From Candidatus Manganitrophus morganii (lineage in GTDB: Bacteria > Nitrospirota > Nitrospiria > SBBL01 > Manganitrophaceae): 64,000 nt of DNA. The notes beneath the pieces were generated by a model. It did no database searches. It saw nothing but the letters and a program-made list of their open reading frames with translations, and had not been told where the DNA came from. This document shows positions 40,599 to 50,500 of the stretch, piece after piece. Every line of letters begins with the position of its first letter. Position 1 is the stretch's first letter. The position numbers and the translations under genes were made by a program. The stretch is from positions 2,170,001 through 2,234,000 of the forward strand of contig JAJHOH010000001.1 of the NCBI GenBank assembly GCA_021651055.1, given 5' to 3'.

Positions 40599-42809
40599 TT
40601 AAACAGGAAACTCCACCACAAACGTCGTCCCCTTCGGCTGTCTCGGGACGGCGCGGATCTGGCCGTTGTGATCGATGACGATCCGATGGACGATCGCCAG
40701 CCCTAGCCCCGTTCCGGTCTTCTTTCTGGAAAAGTACGGGAGGAAGAGCTTATCGAGATCCTCCGGAGAGATCCCCGATCCCTCGTCGGCGACCTCGATC
40801 CGGACCTTCTGCTGCGCCTGGTCGTAGCTGCTCTGAAGGCTCAGGCCCCCTTCGCGGTTCATCGCATCAACGGCGTTGTCGAGAAGGTTCACGAAGAGCC
40901 GCTTGATCTGCTCGCGATCGAGGTTGAGGAGAGGAGCCGTCTCATCGAATTGAGCGGAGATCGTGATATCTTTGTGGGCCGATTGATAAAGGACGATGAC
41001 CTCTTTCAAGATCGGTTCGATCTTCTGAAGCGTCGGCCGGGGGGCCGGCATTCGGGCGAAGTTGGAGAATTCGTCGACCAGATTCTTCAGATCGTGAACC
41101 TCGTTGATGACGATCCGCGTCGACTCGTCGAATATTTTATCAAAATCGCTCGAATGCTCATAGTATTTTTTTCTCAGCCGTTCCGCCGAGAGCTGAATCG
41201 GCGTCAGCGGGTTTTTGATCTCGTGCGCGATCCGCTGCGCCACCTCCTGCCAGGTGGCGAGCTTCTGCGCCCGGATCAATTCGGACAGATCATCGAAAAC
41301 GATCACCCCGCCGAGAACCCGTTGATCCTCTCCCTGCAGCAGGGAGACGGCGGTCCGGAGGGTCAAAGACTTCTTCCGGACTTCGAGATGGACCTGCTCC
41401 TCCAGCGCGGTTTTCTTGAATCGTTGAATCTTGTCGAGTAGATCGGCCATCGGCTCCAATTTTCGGCAGGAGAAAAACGGAATGTACGCTTCTCCGACCG
41501 CTTCGGCGGCGCAGATGTTCAGGATCCGCTCCGCCGAGGGGTTGAAGGTGGTGATGATCCCCTTCTCATTGACCGAGATGACCCCGGCGGCGATGTTTTG
41601 AAGGATCCCCTCCATGTAGGCCCGTCGGCTCTCCAGCTCCAGATTCGACTCGGTGAGGGAGCGATTGGCCTCCTTGACCTTTTCCTGAGTCTGTTTGAGG
41701 TCGGCCGTCATTTTGTTGAAGGAGTCGACCAGGACCCCCAGCTCGTCGTTGGCTTGAACATCGATTTGAACTGCCAGATCGCCCTGCGCCACCGCTTCGG
41801 TCCCCTCCGCCAGCTTCTGGAGCGGGACGGTGATTCCGCGGGCGAGATAGAGACCGAACCAGGTCGCCGAGAAGATGATCAGAAGGACGATAATGAAGAA
41901 AGAGAGAATATAGCTCCCCTTGATCGGGTTTTTAAACGCCTTGAGCTGTTTGTAGTCTTCCAGCGCCTTTTTAATCTCCTCCATCTTGCCGACGAAGGAG
42001 GAGGGAATACGGGAGTCGACGACGAGAAGGGCGACCACCCGTTCATTTGTCTTAAGAGGAAGGATTCCCCGGATCAGGTCTCCCCGGTGGGTCGATTGAA
42101 CCGTCGTGATCGGCTCGCCCGCGCGCAGCGCCCGTTGAAGGAGGTCGGTGGCGGGAAAGGGAGCGTTGGGCAGGTCGGGGATCCCTTTTGCGGTCGAGGC
42201 GAAGCGATGGAATGCGGGGGTAAAGAGGTGGATCGCCTCGACGGCATACTCCTTCTGACGCGCTTCCAAGGTCCGGGCCAATTCTTCATAAGGCCCTTCC
42301 AACAGGTTCCGTTCCTGGATCGTTCGCCCCGTCTGTTGGGCCAGCATGGAGACATGTTCTTCGCTCTTTTGATAATACCCCTGCGCCACCTCCAGCGAGT
42401 GGCCGAGCGACTTCTCCACCTGGATCGAAAACCAGTTCTCGATGCTGCTCGTCAAAAGACCGCTGGCAACGATGAAGAGGAGAATCGACGGGATCATCGA
42501 GAGGCCGATGAAAGCGGCGACCAGCTTGCTCTTGAAGCTCGACCGTCTCGGCTGCTGACGGCGCTCGAAATAAAGTTTGATCAGATTGCGGGAGAGGAGA
42601 AGGATCAGGAGAATGGCAAGGGTGATATTGACGTTGACCAACGTCAGGACCAGGATATTGGTCGAGAAGAGCGCGGGTCCTTCGACCCCTCTGAAAAAGA
42701 GGACGGTCAGGGAGACCGAGAGGGCCAAAAAGAGGGCGGTGATCAGAACGGGACGCAACCCCCCCCTTGGTTTCGGCGGCGCTGTTTTTTCAAGATCGGA
42801 TGCGTTCAT
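40599..42809 (-). CDS. ntrY: NtrY-like membrane sensor histidine kinase
   Basis: A 736-residue sensor. Two N-terminal helices (VLITALFLALSVSLTVLFF; NILVLTLVNVNITLAILLIL) and a third near 85-105 precede a periplasmic region; a further helix (YILSFFIIVLLIIFSATWFG, around 305) leads into HAMP (LARGITVPLQKLAEGTEAVA), a PAS domain (about 390-500, ILQNIAAGVISVNEKGIIT) and the kinase: HEIKNPLTPIQLSAERLRKK with His529, NLLDNAVDAMNREGG, DEGSGISPED and TGTGLGLAIVHRI. This order is typical of NtrY. It is encoded immediately before the NtrX-like regulator. It probably senses an envelope or redox cue; the gene context (TamB, BamA) suggests the envelope. Confidence 0.92.
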   Translation of the reverse strand: MNASDLEKTAPPKPRGGLRPVLITALFLALSVSLTVLFFRGVEGPALFSTNILVLTLVNVNITLAILLILLLSRNLIKLYFERRQQPRRSSFKSKLVAAFIGLSMIPSILLFIVASGLLTSSIENWFSIQVEKSLGHSLEVAQGYYQKSEEHVSMLAQQTGRTIQERNLLEGPYEELARTLEARQKEYAVEAIHLFTPAFHRFASTAKGIPDLPNAPFPATDLLQRALRAGEPITTVQSTHRGDLIRGILPLKTNERVVALLVVDSRIPSSFVGKMEEIKKALEDYKQLKAFKNPIKGSYILSFFIIVLLIIFSATWFGLYLARGITVPLQKLAEGTEAVAQGDLAVQIDVQANDELGVLVDSFNKMTADLKQTQEKVKEANRSLTESNLELESRRAYMEGILQNIAAGVISVNEKGIITTFNPSAERILNICAAEAVGEAYIPFFSCRKLEPMADLLDKIQRFKKTALEEQVHLEVRKKSLTLRTAVSLLQGEDQRVLGGVIVFDDLSELIRAQKLATWQEVAQRIAHEIKNPLTPIQLSAERLRKKYYEHSSDFDKIFDESTRIVINEVHDLKNLVDEFSNFARMPAPRPTLQKIEPILKEVIVLYQSAHKDITISAQFDETAPLLNLDREQIKRLFVNLLDNAVDAMNREGGLSLQSSYDQAQQKVRIEVADEGSGISPEDLDKLFLPYFSRKKTGTGLGLAIVHRIVIDHNGQIRAVPRQPKGTTFVVEFPV

Positions 42810-42888
42810 CGGTTCAGGCCGAGCCCGGTCTCCTCTGCGGTCCGAACGTCCCCTTCAGACGAATTCGGCCTCTCTTGAGCACTTCCCC

Positions 42889-43464
42889 TCACCGGATCAC
42901 TGAGAGCGAGTCGGAATCGGCCCAGGGGGTGTCTATTTCGAGAAAGGGGATGAAGAAGAGAAAATAATCGACATAGAAGGGGAGCTTGGCCGCCTTCATC
43001 TGCGATTTGACGCTGACATAATAGCGATTGCGCGATCTGAGAACGCTGACGGGGGCGAGCTTCACCTGGTCGATCTTCGAGACAATCCGTTTCATCGTCT
43101 CGAGGTCGTCCACCGTGTTTTCCACCGTCCGTTCTCCCTCCCGCTGGACAACGGCGTACTTTTTCTTCAGCGTGTCGTACTTCACCGTGTAACGGATCGT
43201 TTTGGCCAGGATCTCTTCATCAAACCAGCTCTTCTGCTTTCGCTTCAAGAGGAGATAGTAGTAAAAATCTTTCGGAATGCCGTCGTGGATGTCTCTGATG
43301 ATCTCCCGGTTGAATCCATCCACCAGCTCCGCCGTGACGACGATCTCCTGATTTTTGACCTCGGTGACCACATTCCTGATCCGCTCCGAGCCTGCGGCAA
43401 AGAGCCCTTCCGGAACAACGAGGAGGGTCAGGAAAAAAGAGATGAACCACATTTTTTTCGTCAT
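42889..43464 (-). CDS. DUF4390 secreted protein
   Basis: A 191-residue exported protein. The signal peptide is MTKKMWFISFFLTLLVVPEG followed by LFAAGS. The body matches DUF4390: IVVTAELVDGFNREIIRDIH, GIPKDFYYYLLLKRKQKSWF, IRYTVKYDTLKKKYAVVQRE and a closing hydrophobic segment (PFYVDYFLFFIPFLEIDTPW). The family often lies directly upstream of NtrY-type kinase genes, as here. I chose the ATG at 43464 that begins the signal peptide, not the more distant Met at 43539. Function is unknown; it may be a periplasmic input to the kinase. Confidence 0.85.
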   Translation of the reverse strand: MTKKMWFISFFLTLLVVPEGLFAAGSERIRNVVTEVKNQEIVVTAELVDGFNREIIRDIHDGIPKDFYYYLLLKRKQKSWFDEEILAKTIRYTVKYDTLKKKYAVVQREGERTVENTVDDLETMKRIVSKIDQVKLAPVSVLRSRNRYYVSVKSQMKAAKLPFYVDYFLFFIPFLEIDTPWADSDSLSVIR

Positions 43465-43468
43465 ACTT

Positions 43469-44818
43469 CTATCCGGATCCCATCCTTTTCTGCCACTCCA
43501 ATTCGAAATCGGCGTAAGGGATAAGAAAGACCTGCTCAAACGCTTTCGGAAAGGGGGTGTTATCGGCCAATCCCTCCAAAAGGAGCTTGATTCGAAAAAA
43601 GCCGTACCGATCGATCAGATAAGCGGTCGCGGAGCGGCTCTGTGCGTAAGCCCGCCGTGCGGTCGGCTCATCATACGCCATGAATGTGCCGTGGAGCCTG
43701 CCGAGCGGGAGAAGGGGAGGGGTCAGTCGATCTCGGTCGAGCTTTCCCCCTTCTTCGAAGTAGAGGGCCAACCCCTCGTTCAGCCAGGTCGGTGTTTTGC
43801 CGCGCGAGAGTTGGTGAACGAGCGCATGGGTGTATTCGTGGTAGACCACCTTTTTCAACAAGGCTTCATTTTCGATCGGGCCCCCGATCGGAAGGTGGAT
43901 TTTACCATCAAAGAGGGCCTTTGTCCAAGCCGGACTTTGGGTCACGTCCCGAAATTGTTGGTCGGTGTAGAGAACGGCCAGGATGGTCCGGTCGGGATAA
44001 TAAGAAAAGGTCCTCCCGATTTCTTGATAAGCCTGCTCGAGGAGCTGAATGACCATGCGGGCCCGGTCTTTTTCCTCCCGTCCCTCGAAAAGAAGGTTGA
44101 AGTGGAGCGTCTGCGCCTGCTGGAATTGGGAGAAGAGCCGGTGTTCCCGCCGCATCTTCTCCATTCTCGCCGAGAGCGCGGCGTCTCTCGGATCGAGCCG
44201 AGAGGCCTTCTCCCACGCTTCAATCGCCTTTTTGAATTCGTTTCGGCTTTCATAAATCTCCCCGAGCAACTTGTAGGCGATCGCCTGCTCCGGATCAAGG
44301 GAAATCCCGATCTCCAGCATTCGAAAAGCGTCCCGCTCCTTCTGACGGCGATGGAAAGCAATCGCCGCCCCAAAATAGAAAGCGGCCTCCTTGTCGAATT
44401 GCTCGATCGAAGCGGCAAAATGGGGCTCCGCGTCGGCGAAGGCGTTTTGCCGGATCGCCTCCCATCCGAGCTGCGCATGCGCCTGGGCGACGTTTTTGCG
44501 GAGAGTGATCTCTTCCGGCTGGAGGGCGAAAGCCTGTTGAAAAAGATCGAGCGCCTCCCGATAGCTCCCTTTGTTGAAGAGGGCGACCCCTTTTTCGTTG
44601 AACGTCGCCCAGGGGGGAACCGCTTGATCCGAGGAGGGGGGGGAGACGGAGCCGGGGGGAGAGGGCCGGGAGACCTCGATATCAATCGAAGGAGGCAACG
44701 AATCGATCGCGTTTTCATCCGGGGGGCCGTTTTCTTTCTTCGTGGGGGTGAGGAGGTAGAAAAAAAGGAGGAACCCGATTCCGAGGAGGAGCCATCGTTC
44801 TTTGGTAGAGAACCGCAT
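43469..44818 (-). CDS. TPR protein with peptidase MA domain
   Basis: A 449-residue membrane-anchored protein. One helix near the N-terminus (WLLLGIGFLLFFYLL, residues about 9-23) leads to a Pro-rich linker, then three or four tetratricopeptide repeats (about 90-220: KGSYREALDLFQQAFALQPE; FADAEPHFAASIEQFDKEAA; FRMLEIGISLDPEQAIAYKL), then a gluzincin domain with HEYTHALVHQL and the downstream Glu in TPTWLNEGLALYFE (peptidase MA family). The ATG at 44818 has AGGA 7 nt upstream; a Met at 44896 would overlap bamA. Its place between bamA and DUF4390 suggests work on envelope proteins, but substrate is unknown. Confidence 0.85.
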   Translation of the reverse strand: MRFSTKERWLLLGIGFLLFFYLLTPTKKENGPPDENAIDSLPPSIDIEVSRPSPPGSVSPPSSDQAVPPWATFNEKGVALFNKGSYREALDLFQQAFALQPEEITLRKNVAQAHAQLGWEAIRQNAFADAEPHFAASIEQFDKEAAFYFGAAIAFHRRQKERDAFRMLEIGISLDPEQAIAYKLLGEIYESRNEFKKAIEAWEKASRLDPRDAALSARMEKMRREHRLFSQFQQAQTLHFNLLFEGREEKDRARMVIQLLEQAYQEIGRTFSYYPDRTILAVLYTDQQFRDVTQSPAWTKALFDGKIHLPIGGPIENEALLKKVVYHEYTHALVHQLSRGKTPTWLNEGLALYFEEGGKLDRDRLTPPLLPLGRLHGTFMAYDEPTARRAYAQSRSATAYLIDRYGFFRIKLLLEGLADNTPFPKAFEQVFLIPYADFELEWQKRMGSG

Positions 44819-44840
44819 TCGTTTCCTAAGTTTCGATTTT

Positions 44841-47582
44841 CTAGAAGGCGTGCCCGAGGGTGAAATGGATTGCCCAGGGGCTTTCGTCGGCTTCACGGTT
44901 TAGCTTGTAGCCCCAGTCGAGCCGAAACGGCCCCACAGGAGTATTATACCGCACGCCAATCCCGGTGGTCGATTTAAGGTCGGAGAAGCGGACATCCCGG
45001 TGGTCCAGCCAGACATTGCCGTGATCGAAAAAAAGGACGAGGCCGAACGATCGGGGGAGGGCGATTCGAAGCTCCTCGTTGAAGATCAACATGGCGTTTC
45101 CGCCGGTGGGATCCCCGTTGATGATGGTGACCCCTTCCTCCCCGAGCTTGTCCTGATCGTAGCCGCGGACCGTACTGCGCCCCCCCGCGAGAAAGCGCTC
45201 CGTCAATGGAATCACCTCGGTCTCGCCGAACCGCTGCGCCACGCCGGCCCTCGCCGAGAAGGCGAAGACGAACCTCGTGAAGAGGGCCTGATACCAGCTG
45301 CTCTGGACCGTTGTTTTGACGAACTGCGCCTCGGAGCCGAGGATTTGCGCGGCGTCCTGGACGGTGATCCCGTTCAAGGTTCCGGAGCGGGGATTGAAAG
45401 GGTCGTCCCGGGTGTCTCGAATGAGAGAGGGGGTGATGCTCCCGATCGTGACCCGTCCGATATCCTGCGGGGTCAATTGCGCATCCGGGTCGACATTCGT
45501 CAGCCGGTTCCGTTCATATTGGTAGACGAGCGATCCCTTGACGGTTTTCGAGAAGCTTTTGTCGACGCCGACGGTGCCGCTGGTCCGCTCCAGATCGTAG
45601 GTGCGCTCCTCCCGGTCTTCATAGGCGGCCACCACATGGGCATCGGTGTCGCGAAAGAAAAACCACGGCTCCCGGTAGCTCAGGGTATAGAGTTCCTGGA
45701 TGCGGCTCCCCTGCGCCCGGGCGGTGAGGCTTCGACCGGTGCCGAAGAGATTCCGATGGGAGAGCTCGAAAAATCCACGGACCCCTTCGAAGTCGGCATA
45801 ACCCCCGCCGAACTCCACGCCGATGCTGGGGCGTTCCGTCACGGAGAGTTGGAGGTCATGAACCGTCGGTTTGTCTTCGAAGCGAATCGGCTCGAACCGG
45901 ACCCCCGAGAAGAGGCCGGTTCGATAGAGGCGCTGCTGGCTCGTGAGGATCTGGTCGAAGCTATAAGGATCTCCCTCGCGAATGACGAGCTCACGGAGGA
46001 GAACGTGGTCGCGTGTTTTCAGGTTTCCATCGAGAACGATCCGGCCGACGCGGACCTGCTCTCCCTCGGAGAGATCATAGGTGATGTCGGCGGTCGTCTG
46101 ATCCTCGGAGAAATCGGTGAGCGACTGAACGGAGGCGTAAAGATAGCCCTCCTTTTCATAGGCGGAGAGGAGCTGGCGCGCCCCCTCCCTCACGATCGCT
46201 TCATAATAAGGATCTTCCGGCGCGACCCGGAGCGCTTTTTTCAATGTTGTCTCCGACAGGCGTTGATGCCCCTGAAGGGTGATCCGGCCGATCCTGGTTC
46301 GAATCCCCTCGTCGATTTTGTAAGTGACCGTGGCGTCGGTTCGGGTGTCGTCATAGTCGATCTCGGGGGCGACGCGCGGGTCTCGGAACCCCTCCCTCTT
46401 ATAAAAGAGGACCAGGGCGGAGGCATCCTCGTCGAGCTGCTCGCGGGTGTAAAGACTCGACGAGAAGCGACCTTCTTTTTGGAGACGGACGATCTCCCGC
46501 AGGCGCTCCGATGAAAAGGAGTGGTTGCCGGAGAATTTGATTTGTCGAATGCGGGTTCGGGAACCGCTTTCGATCTTGAAGCGAACCTCCGTCCGGTTTT
46601 CCTCCGGAAAAGGAAGGGCGGAGACGGTCACCTGGACAAAGGGATAACCCGCTCTGCGGTAAAATTCTTCAATCTCCTGGGCGCTCTGCTCGAGCGTGCT
46701 CGAATCGTCGCTCCGCTCTTCTTTGATGAGGACCAGCGGCTCCAGTTGTTTCACCGACATGGGACCCCGCCCGTCGAAGTGAAGGTCGATCTTGTTGAAA
46801 GCGGCGATCGGGAGGGTGATGTCGACCTCATTGGTCCGCTCAATAAACTCGAGGATCGGCGGACCGACAACGGCCTTCAAGTAGCCCTCGCTATAATAGA
46901 ATGCTTCGACCCCTTTGATATTTTCTTCAAGTTTGTCGAAGCGATAATACTCCTTCGGCCAGGAGGTGATCATCCGAAGCCTTATTGTGGTGTCTGAAAA
47001 TTCTTTCTGTCCGGTCAAACGGAGGTTTCTGATTTTGGCCGGATCGCCCTCACGAATGTCGAGTGAGAGATCAACGCTTCTCCGATCGCGAGGGGCTCGT
47101 TTGATGCCGGTCGCGAAGCGGGTTTGGAAGTATCCCTTTCTTCGATAGAGCGAGCTCACGTCGGAGAGCGCTTTTTCCCAGCGGGCCTCCGTAAACTCGT
47201 CCCCCGGCTTCATCCCGATCACACCGAGAATCTCCTCCTCGGAAACAAAGTAATTTCCGGAGAGGTCGATCGAGGAGAGAAGCCGCCGCTCGATGAGGAT
47301 GAATTTGACGGTGACCTCCTCTCCCGCCGGTTCGACCTCCACCCAGATGTCGCGGTAGCGGCCGGTTGCGTAGAGGCGCTCGATGGCTTTTCGAATGAGG
47401 CGGGTCTGGTAGCGCTGTCCCGGTCGAAGTTCGATCTGTTCGAAGACCTCCGGCTCGGAGGAGCGCTCGGATAAATCGATGCTGACCTGGTGGATGACCT
47501 TCCCTTCCCAAGAATGGGCATGAACAAAAAGGGGGGCGATGAGAAGACAGATTGTCGCGATTATCGGAACTCGAATCTGAAT
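44841..47582 (-). CDS. bamA: BamA/Omp85 outer-membrane assembly protein, ATT start
   Basis: A 913-residue Omp85 protein from the proposed start. The N-terminus is (M)QIRVPIIATICLLIAPLFVH and A, a signal peptide, then POTRA 1 (KVIHQVSIDLSERSSEPEVF; LIRKAIERLYATGRYRDIWV). About five POTRA domains follow (GNYFVSEEEILGVIGMKPGD; GNHSFSSERLREIVRLQKEG; GNLKTRDHVLLRELVIREGD) and the C-terminal 350 residues form the barrel (GRSTVRGYDQDKLGEEG; GIGVRYNTPVGPFRLDWGYK) with a terminal Phe (HFTLGHAF). No ATG/GTG/TTG exists before GTG 47342, inside POTRA 1. ATT at 47582 has GGAGG 9 nt upstream and overlaps the tamB stop by 22 bases. TamA is an alternative name, as it is beside tamB. Confidence 0.85.
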   Translation of the reverse strand: MQIRVPIIATICLLIAPLFVHAHSWEGKVIHQVSIDLSERSSEPEVFEQIELRPGQRYQTRLIRKAIERLYATGRYRDIWVEVEPAGEEVTVKFILIERRLLSSIDLSGNYFVSEEEILGVIGMKPGDEFTEARWEKALSDVSSLYRRKGYFQTRFATGIKRAPRDRRSVDLSLDIREGDPAKIRNLRLTGQKEFSDTTIRLRMITSWPKEYYRFDKLEENIKGVEAFYYSEGYLKAVVGPPILEFIERTNEVDITLPIAAFNKIDLHFDGRGPMSVKQLEPLVLIKEERSDDSSTLEQSAQEIEEFYRRAGYPFVQVTVSALPFPEENRTEVRFKIESGSRTRIRQIKFSGNHSFSSERLREIVRLQKEGRFSSSLYTREQLDEDASALVLFYKREGFRDPRVAPEIDYDDTRTDATVTYKIDEGIRTRIGRITLQGHQRLSETTLKKALRVAPEDPYYEAIVREGARQLLSAYEKEGYLYASVQSLTDFSEDQTTADITYDLSEGEQVRVGRIVLDGNLKTRDHVLLRELVIREGDPYSFDQILTSQQRLYRTGLFSGVRFEPIRFEDKPTVHDLQLSVTERPSIGVEFGGGYADFEGVRGFFELSHRNLFGTGRSLTARAQGSRIQELYTLSYREPWFFFRDTDAHVVAAYEDREERTYDLERTSGTVGVDKSFSKTVKGSLVYQYERNRLTNVDPDAQLTPQDIGRVTIGSITPSLIRDTRDDPFNPRSGTLNGITVQDAAQILGSEAQFVKTTVQSSWYQALFTRFVFAFSARAGVAQRFGETEVIPLTERFLAGGRSTVRGYDQDKLGEEGVTIINGDPTGGNAMLIFNEELRIALPRSFGLVLFFDHGNVWLDHRDVRFSDLKSTTGIGVRYNTPVGPFRLDWGYKLNREADESPWAIHFTLGHAF

Positions 47583-50500
47583 CGAACATCCCCTCCCATC
47601 TGCCCGTCTTGATCTCGTTCCCCCACCAGAGACACATTCTTGCCGAGCTCATAAATCATCCGGATCAGCTGCTCCTCGGAAGGATCGAGGGTGGCCGAAT
47701 AGGTGACCAAGAGCCGGTCTTCCAGAAGCCGTTTTTCAGCCGTCAGCCGAGGGCCGCTCGACGACTTTGCCCCCCCGGTAAAGGGGTCGACCTGGATTCG
47801 ATCGACCACCCCTGTTTTCGGAACCGCTCCCTCCAGAAGCTCCGAAAGAATCAGGCTGGTCGCCTCGCTGCTGGCGGCCCCCCCCTGTCTTTGGGCGAAC
47901 TCCTCCGTGGTCACTCCGAAGGTGAGGAGAGCGAGGATATCGGTCTCCGAAAGGGGGGGAGAGGAGGAGAGGGCCAAGGTGAACCTGGAGAGGTTTCCGG
48001 TAAGACCGAGATCGATCGCGTACTCTTTATCGAGGCTCACTTTGCTGTCGGGCATCTTCACCACCGTTCTCGCTTTCAGATCAAATCGAGGGTCGATCTT
48101 TTGGGGATCCAAAAATTCGACCGAGCCGGAGGTGACCTTGAATTCGTTGTTCCGGAAGTAGATTAAACCGCGCGGAACCATGATCCGGCCGATTAAGAGC
48201 GGCCGGTCGATCGATCCCTTCAAGAAAAGGTCGATTTCGAGCGGAATTTTCGCAATATTGTTGTCGACCCAGATGTTTTCTTGTCCGTAGAGATGGATAT
48301 TCATTTTCGTGGCGCCGAAGAGAGGGGTCTCTTCCCTGAAGGTCTCCTCCGTTTTCTGCACCCACTCGACCGCCATTGATTTTAAATCGGCCCGTTTATC
48401 GTAGATCGCCCGCTTCACGACCATCTCACCCTTGAGGGTCTGGACCGATCCCTCCCGCTGGAAGAGGAGTTCGCCGTCGACCGTCGCCGTCAGATCTTTG
48501 GCAAGGTTGATTCGGGTGTCGGCGACCTCCAGAAGAAACCCGAACGGGCCGACGCCGAAACCGGCCAGATCGGCCTTCCCGTTTGCCTGGAACCGTCCCC
48601 GGCCCATTTCTCCCTCGAACGTCTCCAGGAGAAGGACCCGTTCGTTGAAGACGACCGAAAGAGAAGAGACATGAACCGACTGGGGAAAGAGGACCGTTCG
48701 CACCGTGCCGTCTTGAAGGGCGAGCTGGCCGAGAATACGGGGCGATTTCCACTGATCGGAGATCCGCACGTCGAGGGTTGCCTTCCCTTTTCCGGAAGTA
48801 ATCGTCCTGGAAAAAAAGGTGAGCAGATTCAGATCGGCCTCTCCTTTCACGAAGAGATCCCACGATTGAAGAGGGGTCAGCGCGCCATTGAACTCTAGGG
48901 CGGTATTTTCTCCCTTCAGCCGGGCGTTCTCGAAGGCAAAGACCCCTCGCTCCGATCTGACGGCGATCGGCCCGTCGTTCCCGACGGCGTATCCGCCGAA
49001 GTCGGCGGCGATCTCTGTCAGCGTTCCGGTCAGATTGACCTGGTCCATCTTGGCGAGCTGTCCGCCTCCTTCCAGCTCTCCCGTCATCTGAAGGGTGATC
49101 CCGGCGAGAGGGGTCGAGAAAAACTGCCGGATGAAAGGATCGATCCGAAGTTGCGCAAAGCGGCCCTGGAAAGAAAAGGGGTACGAAGGGGTCAGCTGGA
49201 TCTCCCCCTTCGCGGAAAAGTTTTTCTTGGGAAACGTTCCTTCCAGGCGGATGACCCCCTGGTCCCAATTGGCTTTAACGGTCCCGGTGTCTCCTTCCGT
49301 ATCGGCATATCGGAGCTCCTGGACGGAGGCGACAATCGCCAGGTTCGGCTTCTTAAAACTTCCCTCCCCGGCCACCTCCAACGCCATCTTTCCGGAAAGG
49401 AGCGGCGCCCGGGCCTGGATCAGCTCGATTTCATGAATGGGGAGATCGGTTCCTTTCACCGCCATCCGGTAGGTCCCGTTGAATCGGATCTCTCCTTCAC
49501 CCTCGACGCGGGCCGGGCCCCGCTCCAAGGAGATCTTGCGAAGGAGGGCTTCTTTCCCGGTGACCGTCAGGTCGAGCCTTCCCCGGTCGAAGCGCTCGCC
49601 GTAAAGCGAGCCCCGCGCCAAGCTCAGCGGCCCCTTGACCGCGAAGGCCTGGGGACTTCCTTTGATGGAAAGGGTCCCGGTCGCGGCGGTCCGAAGGGGA
49701 ATGGAGAGTTGAAAGAAATCAAAAACCGCCTGGGGATCGCCGGCGGTGATCTTGGTCTGAAGGTCGAACATCGGTTCGTTCGGATCGGCCCACTGAATGC
49801 TGCCGTTGAACCGATAGGGAGCCGGGGAAGCCTTTTTCCCGGCGGCGGGCGGAGATTCCAGAGATCCCTCCTTTAACTGAAGCCGCCGGTCCTGGAGAAT
49901 AAAGTGAGAGATCAAGGTCCCCATCGTTTTACGCTGAAGGGTCCATCGATCGAGGAGAACGGTCCCTTCGATCCGGGGATGATCGATCTTTCCGGAGAGG
50001 GCGCCTTCGATCTGGAGCGCTCCGGTGAAGGGAAGGTCGAGGGCCCGGGTCAATCCCTGGACCTCTTCCGACAGGGCGGCCACCTCGATCGAGAGGCCCT
50101 GCTGTTGGCTCCAATTTCCGTGAAAGATCGCTTCCGCATTCGGGAAGGCGAGCTCCCCCTGATCGACCGACAGCCGACTCTCCGACCATCGCCATCGGAT
50201 CTCTCCCTCTTGAAGCAGGGCAATCAATTTCTCCGGGCGTCCCGCCTCGGCGCGAAACGGAGGGGAGAAGAGGGGAAGCCGTTTTGCTTCCAGACGGCCT
50301 CCTCCCGCCCAATCGGCCGGGGATGCTCCCTTTCCTGAAAGAGTGAAATCGCCGTCGAGAAAAATCCCTTCCAGCGCCCGGTCCACTTCCGACGGAAGAT
50401 TCAACAGAAGTTTTCGCATCTTGTCCAAAGGAAGTCGTCCGTATTGAAGCGAGGCGCGGAAGGCGGGCGTCTCCTTTATGAAATCGCCCTCCGCCTCCCC

